Assembly (NCBI RefSeq): GCF_039535475.1
Contig: NZ_BAAAXG010000012.1
Span: 434,001-498,000, forward strand
Direction of reading: 5' to 3'
Source of the DNA: Streptomyces showdoensis
GTDB taxonomy: Bacteria > Actinomycetota > Actinomycetes > Streptomycetales > Streptomycetaceae
DNA length: 64,000 nucleotides
This document shows positions 45,826-54,703 of this stretch, in pieces; positions within the stretch are counted from its first letter, which is position 1, and every line of letters begins with the position of its first letter. Made by a program: the position numbers and the translations under genes. Under the pieces are notes generated by a model that searched no databases, was not told where the DNA came from, and saw only the letters and a list, made by a program, of their open reading frames with translations.

Positions 45826-47658
45826 TTAGAAGGTCAGGCTCCACGAGTCGATGTAGCCGGTGTCACCCGAGGCCACATCGCGGACCTGGAGCTTCCAGGT
45901 GCCGTTGGCGACCTCGCTGGACGCGTCGACCGTGTAGGTCGCCAGCACGTTGTCCGCGCTGTCGGACGAGGAGGAGGCCTTCAGGTTGCGCACGGTGCCG
46001 TCGGGGGCGACCAGGTCGATGACCAGGTCACCGCGCCAGGTGTGCTTGATGTCCACGTCGACCTTCAGGGCGGCCGGGGCGTTGCCGGTGCGGCCGGTGA
46101 CGGCGATCGAGGAGCTCACCGTGGCGTTGTCCGCGATGGTGACGTCGGTCGCGTTGGTGAAGACGGTGCCGGCCGGCGGGGTGGTGGTGACCGCGTCGAC
46201 CGTCTTGGCGGCGTCCGCGATGCCGGTGCCGCAGCCGCCGGTGCAGGTGCCGGGCAGCGGGCGGGCGTTGGTCTTGATCGCCGACTCGATCTGGGCCGGG
46301 GTCAGCGTCGACTTGGCCGACTTCAGGAGCGCGGCGAGGCCGGCGATGTGCGGGGCGGCCATCGAGGTGCCCTGGTAGGGCTTGTAGTTCTCGGCCGACT
46401 GCACGGTGGTGCCGGAGTTCAGCGTGGAGTAGATGCCGTTCTCGGGCGTGGTCACGGTGCCGGGGGTGTCGGTCGCGCGGCGGGTCTCGCCGCCGGGGGC
46501 CGCCACGTCCACGATGGAACCGTAGTTGGAGTAGAAGGACCGGTTGCCCTCACGGCTGGTCGACGCCACGGTGATGACGCCCGAGCAGTTCGCGGGGGTG
46601 AAGCCGGACGCGTCGGCGTTGCTGTTGCCCGCGGCGACGACGACGGTGGTGCCGCGCGAGACGGCGCCGTTGATCGCGTTCTGGTAGACGCTCGGGCAGG
46701 TGGCGCTGGCGCCGCCCAGGCTCATGTTGATGACCTTGGCCGGGGTCGGGTTGGCCGGGACGCCCGGCACGGTGCCGCCGGAGGCCCAGGTGATCGCGTC
46801 GGCGATGTCCGAGGAGGAGCCGCCGCACTTGCCGAGGACGCGCACGGGCTGGATCTTCGCGTTGTACGCGATGCCCGCGATGCCCTTGGTGTTGTTGGTC
46901 ACCGCGGCGATGGTGCCGGCCACGTGGGTGCCGTGCCAGGAGGAGTTGGAGGCCTTGGAGCCGGTGCCGCACTCGCCGTCCGTGGCGTTCCAGTCGCCCT
47001 CGTCCTTCGAGTCCGCGTCACGGCCGTTGCCGTCGCGGGCGTCGGCGGAGGTGGAGATGAAGTCGTAACCCGAGACGACGTTGGTCGCCAGGTCCGAGTG
47101 GGCCGCGTAGCCGGTGTCGATGACGGCGACGGTGACGCCCGAGCCGGTCGTCTTGTCCCAGGCGGTGGGCACGTTCATGCCGCCGGTGGGCTCGAAGAGG
47201 TCCCACTGCTTCGCGTAGTCGGTGTCGTTCGGCGTGACCGCCATGGCGTACGCGCGGATGTCCGGCTCCACGGAGGCGACCTGCGGGTCGGCGCGGAAGG
47301 CGGCCATGACCTCGGCGACGTCCTGCTTGGTGGCGGAACCGCCCAGGTCCACCAGCGCGGCACCGCCGGCCAGGCGGCGCTCGAAGGAGAGCTTCTCGCC
47401 GGTCTCGGCGGCCTTGTCGGCCGCGTCGGTCTTGGCGGCCGTGTTCGAGCCGGCCTCGGCGGACGAGGACTTGTAGGTCACGATGACCTTGTCGACCGGG
47501 GCGCTGGGCAGCGCGGCCATCGACTGGGAAGCCGGGACCGGCTTCGGGGTGGCAGCGGCCGGGACGGCGGCGAACGCCCCGGTGGTGGTGGCAGCGGCGC
47601 CGAGGATCGCGGCGCTCGCGACGACCACGGATATGACTCTCCGCCTGGAACCGTTCAA
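45826..47658 (-). CDS. secreted subtilisin-like serine protease (S8) with P-domain
   Basis: 610 residues, exported. A TTG start at 47658 has AAAGGG 7 bases upstream and begins the signal peptide (RRRVISVVVASAAILGAAAT); longer forms lack this. An inhibitor-I9-like propeptide (about 45-130, KVIVTYKSSSAEAGS, VEPDIRAYAM) precedes the catalytic domain with D181 (AVIDTGY), H242 (WHGTHVAG) and S432 (GTSMAAPH). The last 100 residues form a proprotein-convertase P-domain (LKVDVDIKHTWRGDLVIDLV). Single gene with its own terminator. A general extracellular or developmental protease is likely. Confidence 0.93.
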   Translation of the reverse strand: MNGSRRRVISVVVASAAILGAAATTTGAFAAVPAAATPKPVPASQSMAALPSAPVDKVIVTYKSSSAEAGSNTAAKTDAADKAAETGEKLSFERRLAGGAALVDLGGSATKQDVAEVMAAFRADPQVASVEPDIRAYAMAVTPNDTDYAKQWDLFEPTGGMNVPTAWDKTTGSGVTVAVIDTGYAAHSDLATNVVSGYDFISTSADARDGNGRDADSKDEGDWNATDGECGTGSKASNSSWHGTHVAGTIAAVTNNTKGIAGIAYNAKIQPVRVLGKCGGSSSDIADAITWASGGTVPGVPANPTPAKVINMSLGGASATCPSVYQNAINGAVSRGTTVVVAAGNSNADASGFTPANCSGVITVASTSREGNRSFYSNYGSIVDVAAPGGETRRATDTPGTVTTPENGIYSTLNSGTTVQSAENYKPYQGTSMAAPHIAGLAALLKSAKSTLTPAQIESAIKTNARPLPGTCTGGCGTGIADAAKTVDAVTTTPPAGTVFTNATDVTIADNATVSSSIAVTGRTGNAPAALKVDVDIKHTWRGDLVIDLVAPDGTVRNLKASSSSDSADNVLATYTVDASSEVANGTWKLQVRDVASGDTGYIDSWSLTF

Positions 47659-48315
47659 GGTGTGGCCCTTTCGAGTACGACGTGAGTGGAGCAGTGGCGG
47701 CGGCGCGGGACACGCGGGGCGAAGTGGGGTCGCGACCGTCGTCTCCCTGGGCGTGGGGGCCCGTGCGCCGCCACCGGCGCGACGGCCCGGGTCAAGGCCG
47801 TCCCCGGCGGACATCAGCCACCCTTCTCATGCACCTGACAGGTACGGAGAGGGGAGGAATCCGCCGGTGCGGCAGACAGTAGGGAACGCCGAGGTGAACT
47901 CGATACGGGGAAAACCCTTGTCACCCCTCGGGGGAGGGAGGGGGGAGGGCGGGGGAGCGGCTCGGGGAGAAGGGGGAGCCGAGAGGTTTGCGGGGCCGCG
48001 GCCCGGCGGAGCGCGGGCGTGGGGGCGGATGCCCGGTGCGTGGGGAGGGGCGCCGGAGCGGGCGAGGGGTGCCCGGGGGAGCGGTGAGGGTCGGCCCCGA
48101 GGGACGGCCCGATGCGTCGGCCGGGCGGGCGGGATGGGCCGGATGTGCCGGATGTGCTGGATGCGCCGGATAGGCCGATCCGGCCGAGTGCGCCGAGTGG
48201 CCTGAAGGTGCGAGGCCGGCGGAACGGGCAGGGTGTGCGGTCGTGCGGGGGCGGGGCGTCCCGGGTGCGGGGCGGGCGGCGGACGCGGGGTGCCGCCGCC
48301 CACCCGGCCTCCGGG
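47659..48315. other. intergenic region with no supported gene
   Basis: About 650 bases upstream of the subtilase and downstream of the GNAT gene. It is strongly purine-skewed around 47930-48110 and contains a short 9-bp tandem repeat, listed separately. Several long frames are open only because of base composition. The subtilase promoter should lie near 47700-47900, but I see no clear motif. Confidence 0.4.
48132..48176. repeat. five tandem 9-bp degenerate repeats
   Basis: Units GGATGGGCC, GGATGTGCC, GGATGTGCT, GGATGCGCC, GGATAGGCC. Likely slippage in a non-coding stretch; no function seen. Confidence 0.7.
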
Positions 48316-49164
48316 TCAGCCGAGTTCGAGGGTGGTGACCCCGAACACCCGGTCCCGTGCGACCGGGCGGATCGGCCCCGTGTACATCCGGGCCGTCTCG
48401 AAGGTCGGCTCCAGGCCCCGCTCCCCGGCGAGCCGGGCCGCCGCCGGATTGGCCTCCGGCACGTCGACGGCGATCCGCTCCGAACCGAACGAACGGGCCT
48501 CCGCCGCGAGGGCGTCCAGGAGCGCCGCCGCGTCGGCGGGGGTGTCGGCGAAGAGGGGCCCGATCCGGGCCTCCTGCTCGGCGGGCCGGACCACGCCGTA
48601 GCCCGTGACGCGCCCGTCGGTCAGCCGGACCAGCGCGCGGTGGCCCGGCGTCGCGAGCCAGGCGGCCAGGAAGCGCGGGCGCTCGGCCGGGTGGCAGGTG
48701 GCGTCGTACGCGGCGAGGGCGGCCGGCTCCACCCGGTCCACGGGCACCACCCCGGCCACCGCCCCCTCGGGCGCGGGGACTTCGCCCACGAAGCGGGCGG
48801 TCCGGTAGGCGGGGGCGAAGCCGGACCGGCGGTAGTTGTCCTGCTGGGCCGGCACCCCGTCGAGCCCGACGGTCCGCCCGCCCGCGTGCGCGAGCGCGGC
48901 CCGCCAGGTCGCCAGGCCGTGGCCGAGACCGCGCCGGTCGGGACGGACCAGGTAGAACCCCAGGAAGGAATAGGAGTCGTCGTAGTTGACGACCGAGATC
49001 GCCGAGACCGGCTCCCCGTCGATCCGCCCCAGGAAGAACCCCTCCGGGTCCTGCGCGAAGAAGGCGGGAGCGTCGGACACCCCGGGGTTCCACCCCTCGT
49101 CGGCCGCCCAGTCGCGCACCAGCGCCCAGTCCTGGAGCGAGGCCCGGGAGATCTGCAGGGTCAT
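48316..49164 (-). CDS. GNAT-family N-acetyltransferase (double domain)
   Basis: 282 residues. The N-terminal GNAT domain has the acetyl-CoA-binding region FYLVRPDRRGLGHGLATWR (R/Q-x-x-G-x-G/A type), preceded by the beta-strand SAISVVNYDDSYSFLGF. The C-terminal half (about 150-280) is a second GNAT-like domain (GYGVVRPAEQEARIGPLFAD, ERIAVDVPEANPAAARLAGE) of the type that follows in YitH-like proteins. ATG 49164 has GAAGGG 6 bases upstream. Probably transcribed alone. The acceptor is unknown; a small amine or protein N-terminus is typical. Confidence 0.87.
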   Translation of the reverse strand: MTLQISRASLQDWALVRDWAADEGWNPGVSDAPAFFAQDPEGFFLGRIDGEPVSAISVVNYDDSYSFLGFYLVRPDRRGLGHGLATWRAALAHAGGRTVGLDGVPAQQDNYRRSGFAPAYRTARFVGEVPAPEGAVAGVVPVDRVEPAALAAYDATCHPAERPRFLAAWLATPGHRALVRLTDGRVTGYGVVRPAEQEARIGPLFADTPADAAALLDALAAEARSFGSERIAVDVPEANPAAARLAGERGLEPTFETARMYTGPIRPVARDRVFGVTTLELG

Positions 49165-49322
49165 GGGGGTCCCTTCGGTGGAGCTGCGGTGGAGCACGGG
49201 CGGATCACGGCGAGAGCGGGAGAGGGGAGCCGCCGAGCATAGCGGCGGGCGAACGCCCTCTGACGTACCGCCGTCGCTTTCCGGCCGACTCCCTGCGAAG
49301 CCGTCAGGAGCCGTCAGAAGCC

Positions 49323-49358
49323 GTCAGGTTGTCCGGAGCCGTCAGGTTGTCCGGAGCC
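49323..49358. repeat. 18-bp perfect tandem repeat in a repetitive intergenic stretch
   Basis: GTCAGGTTGTCCGGAGCC occurs twice in a row. It is preceded by shorter GCCGTCAG copies and followed by two copies of ACCGGAAACCCCGGACG. The whole intergenic 49165-49480 holds no supported gene. The repeats lie beyond the end of the NAD kinase-like gene and could be part of its terminator region. Confidence 0.65.
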
Positions 49359-49480
49359 GTCCGGAGCCCGCCGGGCAACCGCACCGGAAACCCCGGACGT
49401 CCCGCCGGGCACCCGGACCGGAAACCCCGGACGCCCGCCGGGCGGACGACCGCCGGCCAGGCGGCTTCGCGACCGCCGGT

Positions 49481-50374
49481 TCACCCCACCAGCCGCAGTG
49501 CCGCCTCCGCGATCCCGACCCGTACGGACTGGCCCCAGGTCAGCTCCAGGGCATCCGCCTCCATCCCGTCCCCGAACGCCACCAGCCGGTCCGACTCGAC
49601 CACGAGCCGCAGGGTGTCCCCGGCCCCGAGCAGCCCCTCCACCCGCCCCGTCCCGGAGGCCGGCGAGGGCCAGGCCTCGCGCACCGACCAGGCGAGGCCC
49701 GGCGCGGTCGGGGCGGGCAGCGGTACGGTGCTGGAGCGCTGGTGCCAGAGGGAGCGCAGCCAGCCCGTCGCGCCCGTGCCGGTGCCGACGATGACGCCCG
49801 AGGAGGCCTGCCGCTCGGCCGGTCCCGCCGGCGCCTGGAGCGTGTAGCGCGCGGTCTGGTGACCGGGCGCGCCGACGTACACCTCGTTGAGCGCGAGCAG
49901 CCGCTGCCCGTCGTCCGTGACGGCCTCGGCCATGGTGAGGCCGTCCACCGCCGTCCGCACCCCCGTGGCGGACGGCAGCAGCCGGCGGGCGTCGGCCGGG
50001 CGGTGGCGGACCAGGACCCCCGGGTTGCGCCCCGGGTCGACGTCGATCCCCACCACCGGCTGGCCGGACAGGTACTTGGCCGCGTTGGCCACCAGGCCGT
50101 CCTGCCCGACCACCACGACCACGTCCTCGGGGCCGAAGAGGAAGCGGTCGAGGTCGGCCCGCTCGACCCGGGCCCGCCGCCACCGCAGCGGCACGGCGGC
50201 GGCCACCTCGGCGAGCGCCCGGACGGTCCGCTCGTGGCGCTCGTGCACCTCCTCGACGGAGCGGCCCCGCCCGGCCAGGAAGAACGCGGCCTGCCCGTGC
50301 GTCCCGTGCCGGGCGAGCAGCTCCTGGTACTCCGTGGTGCGGTGGACGAGCACCGCGCGCGGGGCCAGGCTCAC
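49481..50374 (-). CDS. NAD kinase / diacylglycerol kinase-like protein with altered GGDG motif
   Basis: 297 residues. The fold signature of NAD kinases is visible: VVVVVGQDGLVANAAKYL near residues 86-103 where the ATP-binding GGDG is expected, LALNEVYVG (NE/D motif), and SGVIVGTGTGATGWLRS in the C-terminal beta domain. The second Gly of GGDG is Gln, so kinase activity is uncertain, and a nucleotide-binding role remains possible. GTG 50374 overlaps the SPFH stop (GTGA), so the two are translationally coupled. The pairing suggests nucleotide sensing at a membrane scaffold. Confidence 0.75.
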   Translation of the reverse strand: MSLAPRAVLVHRTTEYQELLARHGTHGQAAFFLAGRGRSVEEVHERHERTVRALAEVAAAVPLRWRRARVERADLDRFLFGPEDVVVVVGQDGLVANAAKYLSGQPVVGIDVDPGRNPGVLVRHRPADARRLLPSATGVRTAVDGLTMAEAVTDDGQRLLALNEVYVGAPGHQTARYTLQAPAGPAERQASSGVIVGTGTGATGWLRSLWHQRSSTVPLPAPTAPGLAWSVREAWPSPASGTGRVEGLLGAGDTLRLVVESDRLVAFGDGMEADALELTWGQSVRVGIAEAALRLVG

Positions 50375-51375
50375 GCGCCCGCACCTCCGCCCAGCCGGGC
50401 GAGCAGCCCGGTGAGGACGTCCGGCGACAGCGTGAGGTGCTCGATCCGGGGCAGCTGCTCGGCCGCCCGGGTCGCGGCGAGGGCGTGCAGCGTCGCCGCC
50501 GGGACGTCCGCGTGCGCCCGCAGCCAGGCGGTCTGCGCCTCGGCGCGCGCCGCGCCGACCTCGCGCGCGGCCTCCGCCTCCGCCCGGGCCAGCCGGACGG
50601 TGCGGGCCGCCTCGGCCTCGGCCCGTACGGCGTCGGCGGCGGCGCTCTCCTCCGCCTCGCGCCGCGCGTTGATGCCCCGCTGGTCGACCAGCCGCTCCTC
50701 CTGCCGGGCCAGCTCGATCTTGCTGGCCAGCTCGTTCTCGGCGATGGCCCGCTCGCGCTCCACGGCGACGGCCCGCCGCTCGTAGGTGGCCCGGTCGGCC
50801 TCCTGCTGGATCTGCTCGCGGGCCGGGGTGCGCAGCGCGCGCTCGACCTCGGGCTCCGGGCGCAGGGCCACCACCCTGACGGCCACCACCTCGATGCCGG
50901 TGTCCGGGAGCCGCGGTTCGGCGGCCAGTCCGGCCGCCATCCGCTCCCGTACCGCCGTGACCCCGTCGACCAGTGCCTCGGCCAGCGGGATGCGGGCGAG
51001 CACGTCCAGGGCGTGCTGCTGGGCGCTCTCGGTGAGCAGCCCGGCGATCTGCTCCAGCGGGGTGCCGCGCCAGACGCCGGTGTCCGGGTCGACGGAGAAG
51101 TCGAGCCGGGTGGCGGCGGCGCCGGGGTCGGCGATCCGGTACGTGACGGTGGACTGGACGCTCACGTCCTGGAAGTCGGCCGTGCGGGCGTGGAAGGCCA
51201 TCGCGAGTTCGCGGTCGTCCACCGGCACCTCGGAGAGGGCCGCGGAGAGCGCGCGGAACCAGAAGCTGAGTCCCGCCCCGTCGTGGACGATCCGGCCGCC
51301 GCGGTGGTGGCGGATGTGGGCGGTGGGCGCGGAGCGCAGATGGCGCCAGCCGGCCCGCCGGGTGATGTCGGCCAT
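50371..51375 (-). CDS. SPFH/Band-7 (flotillin-like) domain protein
   Basis: 334 residues. SPFH domain about 20-190 (VPVDDRELAMAFHARTADFQ, VSVQSTVTYRIADP, LTESAQQHALDVLARIPLAE, IEVVAVRVVALRPEPEVERA). It is followed by a long charged coiled coil rich in alanine and glutamate (AEAEAARTVRLARAEAEAAR), as in flotillins, and a hydrophobic C-terminus. No clear N-terminal membrane span; it may bind the membrane peripherally. ATG 51375 has GGGGAGG 8 bases upstream. The operon lies behind two TCGTCA-N3-TGACG palindromes. Confidence 0.85.
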   Translation of the reverse strand: MADITRRAGWRHLRSAPTAHIRHHRGGRIVHDGAGLSFWFRALSAALSEVPVDDRELAMAFHARTADFQDVSVQSTVTYRIADPGAAATRLDFSVDPDTGVWRGTPLEQIAGLLTESAQQHALDVLARIPLAEALVDGVTAVRERMAAGLAAEPRLPDTGIEVVAVRVVALRPEPEVERALRTPAREQIQQEADRATYERRAVAVERERAIAENELASKIELARQEERLVDQRGINARREAEESAAADAVRAEAEAARTVRLARAEAEAAREVGAARAEAQTAWLRAHADVPAATLHALAATRAAEQLPRIEHLTLSPDVLTGLLARLGGGAGA

Positions 51376-51391
51376 GGAGGACCTCCCCTTG

Positions 51392-51440
51392 TCGTCAGTG
51401 TGACGATAGGGGTCCCGGTCTCTTGTCGTCAAGATGACGC
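51392..51440. promoter_or_regulatory. two palindromic operators upstream of the SPFH/NAD kinase-like operon
   Basis: TCGTCA-GTG-TGACGA (51392-51406) is a perfect 6-bp palindrome. TCGTCA-AGA-TGACGC (51426-51440) is a second copy with one end mismatch. Centres are 34 bases apart, close to three helix turns, which favours cooperative binding on one face. The binding protein is not identifiable from the window. A NAD-responsive regulator would fit the operon, but that is a guess. Confidence 0.65.
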
Positions 51441-51499
51441 GATGGGGAGGGGGGAAGGGCGGGAAGGGCGGGAAGGGCGGGGCTGAAGGGAGACGCCGC

Positions 51500-52567
51500 T
51501 CAGCGGACAGGCTCCGGTACGGGTACGGGTACGGGCGTGGTCACGGGTACGGATACGGGCGTGGTCACGGGAACGGGTACGGGTACGGGCGTGGCCGGGA
51601 GGTCGGTCGCGAGGCCGGCTTCGCGCGGGGTGGACGCGCTGCGGGTGGGCGGCACGGGGCCCGGGCCACCGGTCGCGTCCGTCGCCGTCCCGGGGCCGGT
51701 CTCCGTCCCCAGGCCCGTCGTCAGGAGGACGACACCGCGGGCCGCCACCAGCGACGCGGCGGCGGCGACCACCCAGCCCCAGGCGCCCGCGCGGAAGGTC
51801 TCGCCCAGCAGGGCGACGCCGATGACGGCGGCGGCGGCCGGGTTGGAGAGGTTGACGACCGCGAGCGGCGCGGCGAGCCCGCCCCGGTAGGCGGCCTGGG
51901 ACAGCAGCAGCCCGCCCACCGCGAACGCGGCGATCAGCACCGCGAGCAGCGCCGTCTGCCACCAGCCGGCCGGCCCGCCGGGCAGGTCGCGGGCGAGCGC
52001 CGAGGTCAGGGTCTGGGTGAGGGCCGAGCCCACCCCGGAGGCCATCCCGGACGCGGTGGCGTGGCCCAGGCCCCGCCGCCGCGAGGCGGTCCCCTCGTGG
52101 GCGCGCGAGCGGGAGGCGAGCAGTCCGATGAGGAGCATCGTGGCCGCCGTGACGACGAGGGCCTCGCGCAGGTTCAGCGCCTCGCCGGGGGCGGCGGGCC
52201 CGGTCACGGCCACCAGGCCCACCAGGCCCACCAGGGTCCACATCGCCCCGCGCCACTCCGCGCGGGTGACCCGCCGGTGCGCGCCGTACGCGCCGATCGG
52301 CAGGGCGGCGACGAGCGTCAGGGCGCCCAGCGGCTGGACCAGGGTGAGCGGCCCGTAGTGCAGCGCGGCCACGTGGGCGAGGGCGCCGGCGGCGTTCAGG
52401 CCGACCGCCCACCACCACTGGGGGCGGGCGAGCAGCCGGCGCAGCGCGCCGGGGCCGCCGGCGGAGGCGGAGGCGAGCCGCGACTGGGCGACGGCGGCCA
52501 GGGCGTACCCGGCGGCGGAGACGAGCGAGAGGAGGATCGCGACGGCGGTCCCGGCGGCGGGGTTCAT
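51500..52567 (-). CDS. DMT/EamA-like membrane transporter with a Val-Pro repeat tail
   Basis: 355 residues with about nine hydrophobic helices (TAVAILLSLVSAAGYALAAV, PLTLVQPLGALTLVAALPIG, WTLVGLVGLVAVTG, LLAVLIAAFAVGGLLL, AAVIGVALLGETF), typical of drug/metabolite exporters. The last 60 residues are an extended Pro/Val/Thr tail (TPVPVPVPVTTPVSVPV) coded by a near-repetitive DNA stretch at about 51515-51600. ATG 52567 overlaps the PAP2 stop (ATGA), so the two form an operon. The substrate is unknown. Confidence 0.8.
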   Translation of the reverse strand: MNPAAGTAVAILLSLVSAAGYALAAVAQSRLASASAGGPGALRRLLARPQWWWAVGLNAAGALAHVAALHYGPLTLVQPLGALTLVAALPIGAYGAHRRVTRAEWRGAMWTLVGLVGLVAVTGPAAPGEALNLREALVVTAATMLLIGLLASRSRAHEGTASRRRGLGHATASGMASGVGSALTQTLTSALARDLPGGPAGWWQTALLAVLIAAFAVGGLLLSQAAYRGGLAAPLAVVNLSNPAAAAVIGVALLGETFRAGAWGWVVAAAASLVAARGVVLLTTGLGTETGPGTATDATGGPGPVPPTRSASTPREAGLATDLPATPVPVPVPVTTPVSVPVTTPVPVPVPEPVR

Positions 52568-53364
52568 CGCAGGGCTCCGGCGGTGACGGGGGTGAGCGGG
52601 GCGAGGGGGCTCGGTCCGGCCGCCCGGCCGGGCGCGGGCACGGCGAGCAGCGCGAGCGCGAGCAGGACGGCGGCGGCGAGGGCGTCGAACCAGTAGTGGT
52701 TGGCGGTGCCGACGATCACGAGCAGGGTGAGCAGCGGGTGCAGCAGCCACAGCACGCGCCACCGCGAGGAGGTCGCGGCGATCAGCCCGATCGCGAGCAT
52801 CAGCGCCCAGCCGAAGTGCAGGGAGGGCATCGCGGCGAACTGGTTCGCCATCGAGTCGGCCTCGGGCGTCGCGCCGTACACGGAGGGCCCGTAGATCCGG
52901 GCGGTGTCGATCAGGCCGCTCTCGGCGAGCATGCGCGGCGGCGCGAGCGGCAGCAGCAGGTGCAGGGCGAGCGCGGCGGCGGTCAGCAGGGCGAGGACCC
53001 GGCGCGACCAGACGTAGTGGGCGGGCCGGCGCCAGTAGAGCCAGGCCAGGAAGGCGAGGGTGGCCGGGAAGTGCACGGCCGCGTAGTACGTGTTGGCGGC
53101 CCGGACCAGGCCCTCGCCGTGCAGCAGCAGCTGCTGGATCGTTCCCTCGCCCGGGAGGTGCACCGCGCGCTCGAAGTCCCACACCCGGTCGGCGTTGTGG
53201 AAGGCGCGGGTCTCGTGCCCGTTCGCGAAGAGCCGGCCGAACTTGTAGACGAGGAAGAGCGCCGTGACGAGCAGCAGCTCGCGCACGAGGGGCGGTCTGG
53301 GGGTAGCCGCCATCCCCGGTCCGGCAGGACGTGGTCTCCGTATCCCGCGTATCCCGGCAGCCAT
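52564..53364 (-). CDS. PAP2-superfamily membrane phosphatase/transferase
   Basis: 266 residues with about six membrane helices. The active-site motifs of PAP2_3 (Aur1/Ipt1-like) members are present: AAMPSLHFGWA and ANHYWFDALAA. It probably transfers or removes a phosphate or phospho-head group of a membrane lipid. ATG 53364 is preferred (AGGGGG upstream), because an earlier ATG at 53427 would lie inside the TetR-type palindrome. First gene of the operon with the DMT transporter, probably repressed by the divergent TetR. Confidence 0.85.
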   Translation of the reverse strand: MAAGIRGIRRPRPAGPGMAATPRPPLVRELLLVTALFLVYKFGRLFANGHETRAFHNADRVWDFERAVHLPGEGTIQQLLLHGEGLVRAANTYYAAVHFPATLAFLAWLYWRRPAHYVWSRRVLALLTAAALALHLLLPLAPPRMLAESGLIDTARIYGPSVYGATPEADSMANQFAAMPSLHFGWALMLAIGLIAATSSRWRVLWLLHPLLTLLVIVGTANHYWFDALAAAVLLALALLAVPAPGRAAGPSPLAPLTPVTAGALR

Positions 53365-53426
53365 GGCGTGGCCCCCTTTTTCCGTCAATTCGGACAGCAA
53401 ACGGAGGAACTCTAGATCCGAATTCA

Positions 53427-53462
53427 TCGAGACGCAAGCGTATCGATACGTTTGCGTCTCGA
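53427..53462. promoter_or_regulatory. 36-bp near-perfect palindrome, TetR operator
   Basis: Left arm TCGAGACGCAAGCGTATC, right arm GATACGTTTGCGTCTCGA; 17 of 18 pairs match. It lies 81 bases before the TetR start and 62 bases before the PAP2 start, between the divergent genes, the typical place of an operator that controls both. Confidence 0.85.
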
Positions 53463-53543
53463 TTGTGCACCCCCTACTCTCGTATGTGCAGAGTTGTGCG
53501 GAGACAGCTGTCCGCTGGGTACGGGGTGTCCGGGAGGAAATCG

Positions 53544-54173
53544 ATGTCCACGCAGGCCGCGACCGCCGCCGCCGCGAGGCGGGGCAAGCTCACTCCCGAG
53601 CGGGAGACGGAGCTCTACGAGGCCGTCATCTGCCTGCTCCGCGAGGGCGGCTACGACTCCGTCACCATGGAGGGGGTCGCGGCCCGCACCAAGTGCGGCA
53701 AGGCCACGCTCTACCGTCAGTGGGGCACCAAGCCCCGGCTCGTCACCGCCGCCCTCGACAAGCGCCGCTGCGCCGTCTTCACCGGCATCGACACCGGCTC
53801 CCTCGTGGGCGACCTGCGGGAGGCCGCGGGCGTCGCCGCCTCCCGCCGCGACCGCGACGCGGAGCTGATGGAGGCCGTCAGCCAGGCCTACATCCAGCAC
53901 CCCGACCTGCGCGCGGCCCTGCGCGAGACCGTCATCGAGCCGGAGGTCGCCGCCCTCGACGCGATGCTGCGGCGGGCCGTCGAACGCGGCGAGATCGAGG
54001 CGGACAACCCCGCCATCGGCTTCGTCGCCCCCAGTTTCCTCGGCATGCTCCGCATCGAGCGCCTCTTCGAGGACCGCTTCGCCGACCCGGACACCCTGCG
54101 CCTCTTCGTGGACGCGGTCCTGCTGCCGGCCCTCCGGGTGCGGTCCGCGCCCGGCGACCCGTCCGAGGTGTGA
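53544..54173 (+). CDS. TetR-family transcriptional repressor
   Basis: 209 residues. N-terminal TetR helix-turn-helix (YEAVICLLREGGYDSVTMEG, VAARTKCGKATLYRQW). The ligand-binding C-terminal helical domain contains HPDLRAALRETVIEPEVAAL. ATG 53544 has GGGAGGA 5 bases upstream. Divergent from the PAP2-DMT operon with the 36-bp palindrome in between, so it most likely represses that operon and itself. The ligand is unknown. Confidence 0.92.
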   Translation: MSTQAATAAAARRGKLTPERETELYEAVICLLREGGYDSVTMEGVAARTKCGKATLYRQWGTKPRLVTAALDKRRCAVFTGIDTGSLVGDLREAAGVAASRRDRDAELMEAVSQAYIQHPDLRAALRETVIEPEVAALDAMLRRAVERGEIEADNPAIGFVAPSFLGMLRIERLFEDRFADPDTLRLFVDAVLLPALRVRSAPGDPSEV

Positions 54174-54202
54174 ACCCCCCGGCCGTCCGGCACCCTGAAC
54201 CC

Positions 54203-54583
54203 ATGCCCGACACCTCATCCGCCCCCCGCGTCCGCGTGCGGCGGATCTACGAGCGGCCCGAGCCGGACGACGGACTCCGGGTGCTCGTCGACCGCCTCTG
54301 GCCCCGCGGCCTCGCCAAGGCCGACGCCCACGTCGACGAGTGGCCCAAGGCCCTCACCCCCTCCGCCGAACTGCGCCGCTGGTACCACGGCCCGGAAGGG
54401 GAGTACGAGGAGTTCCGCCGCCGCTACGCCCGCGAACTCGCCGAACCGGCCGCCGCCGAGGCCCTCGCCTCCCTGCGCGCCCGGACCGAGGAGGGCCCGG
54501 TGACCCTGCTGACCGCCGTGAAGGACCCGACGGGGAGCCATACGTCGGTGCTGGTGGAGGCGCTGGAGGAGCACCGGGGCTGA
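54203..54583 (+). CDS. DUF488-family protein
   Basis: 126 residues with the DUF488 signature: VRVRRIYERPEPDDGLRVLV, DRLWPRGLAKADAHVDEWPK, LTPSAELRRWYHG and VTLLTAVKDPTGSHTSVLVE. Small soluble protein of unknown activity, conserved in actinobacteria. It begins 29 bases after the TetR stop on the same strand and may be co-transcribed. Confidence 0.88.
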   Translation: MPDTSSAPRVRVRRIYERPEPDDGLRVLVDRLWPRGLAKADAHVDEWPKALTPSAELRRWYHGPEGEYEEFRRRYARELAEPAAAEALASLRARTEEGPVTLLTAVKDPTGSHTSVLVEALEEHRG

Positions 54584-54703
54584 GGCCGGTCCGGCCGCGG
54601 ACGCGGACCGGGCCGGGCCGGGACGGCGGTCCCACCGGCCGGTGGCAGCGTAGGGGCGTCAGGGGCGCCCGTGCCGCACCCTCACCCCTTCCCCACCCCG
54701 TCC

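Noticed and set aside
47921..49093. 390-codon minus-strand frame across the GNAT gene
   Set aside because: It is out of frame with the GNAT domain and consists of Arg/Pro/Gly/Ala repeats.
52567..53427. PAP2 start at ATG 53427
   Set aside because: It would place the start inside the 36-bp TetR palindrome; ATG 53364 has a better ribosome site.
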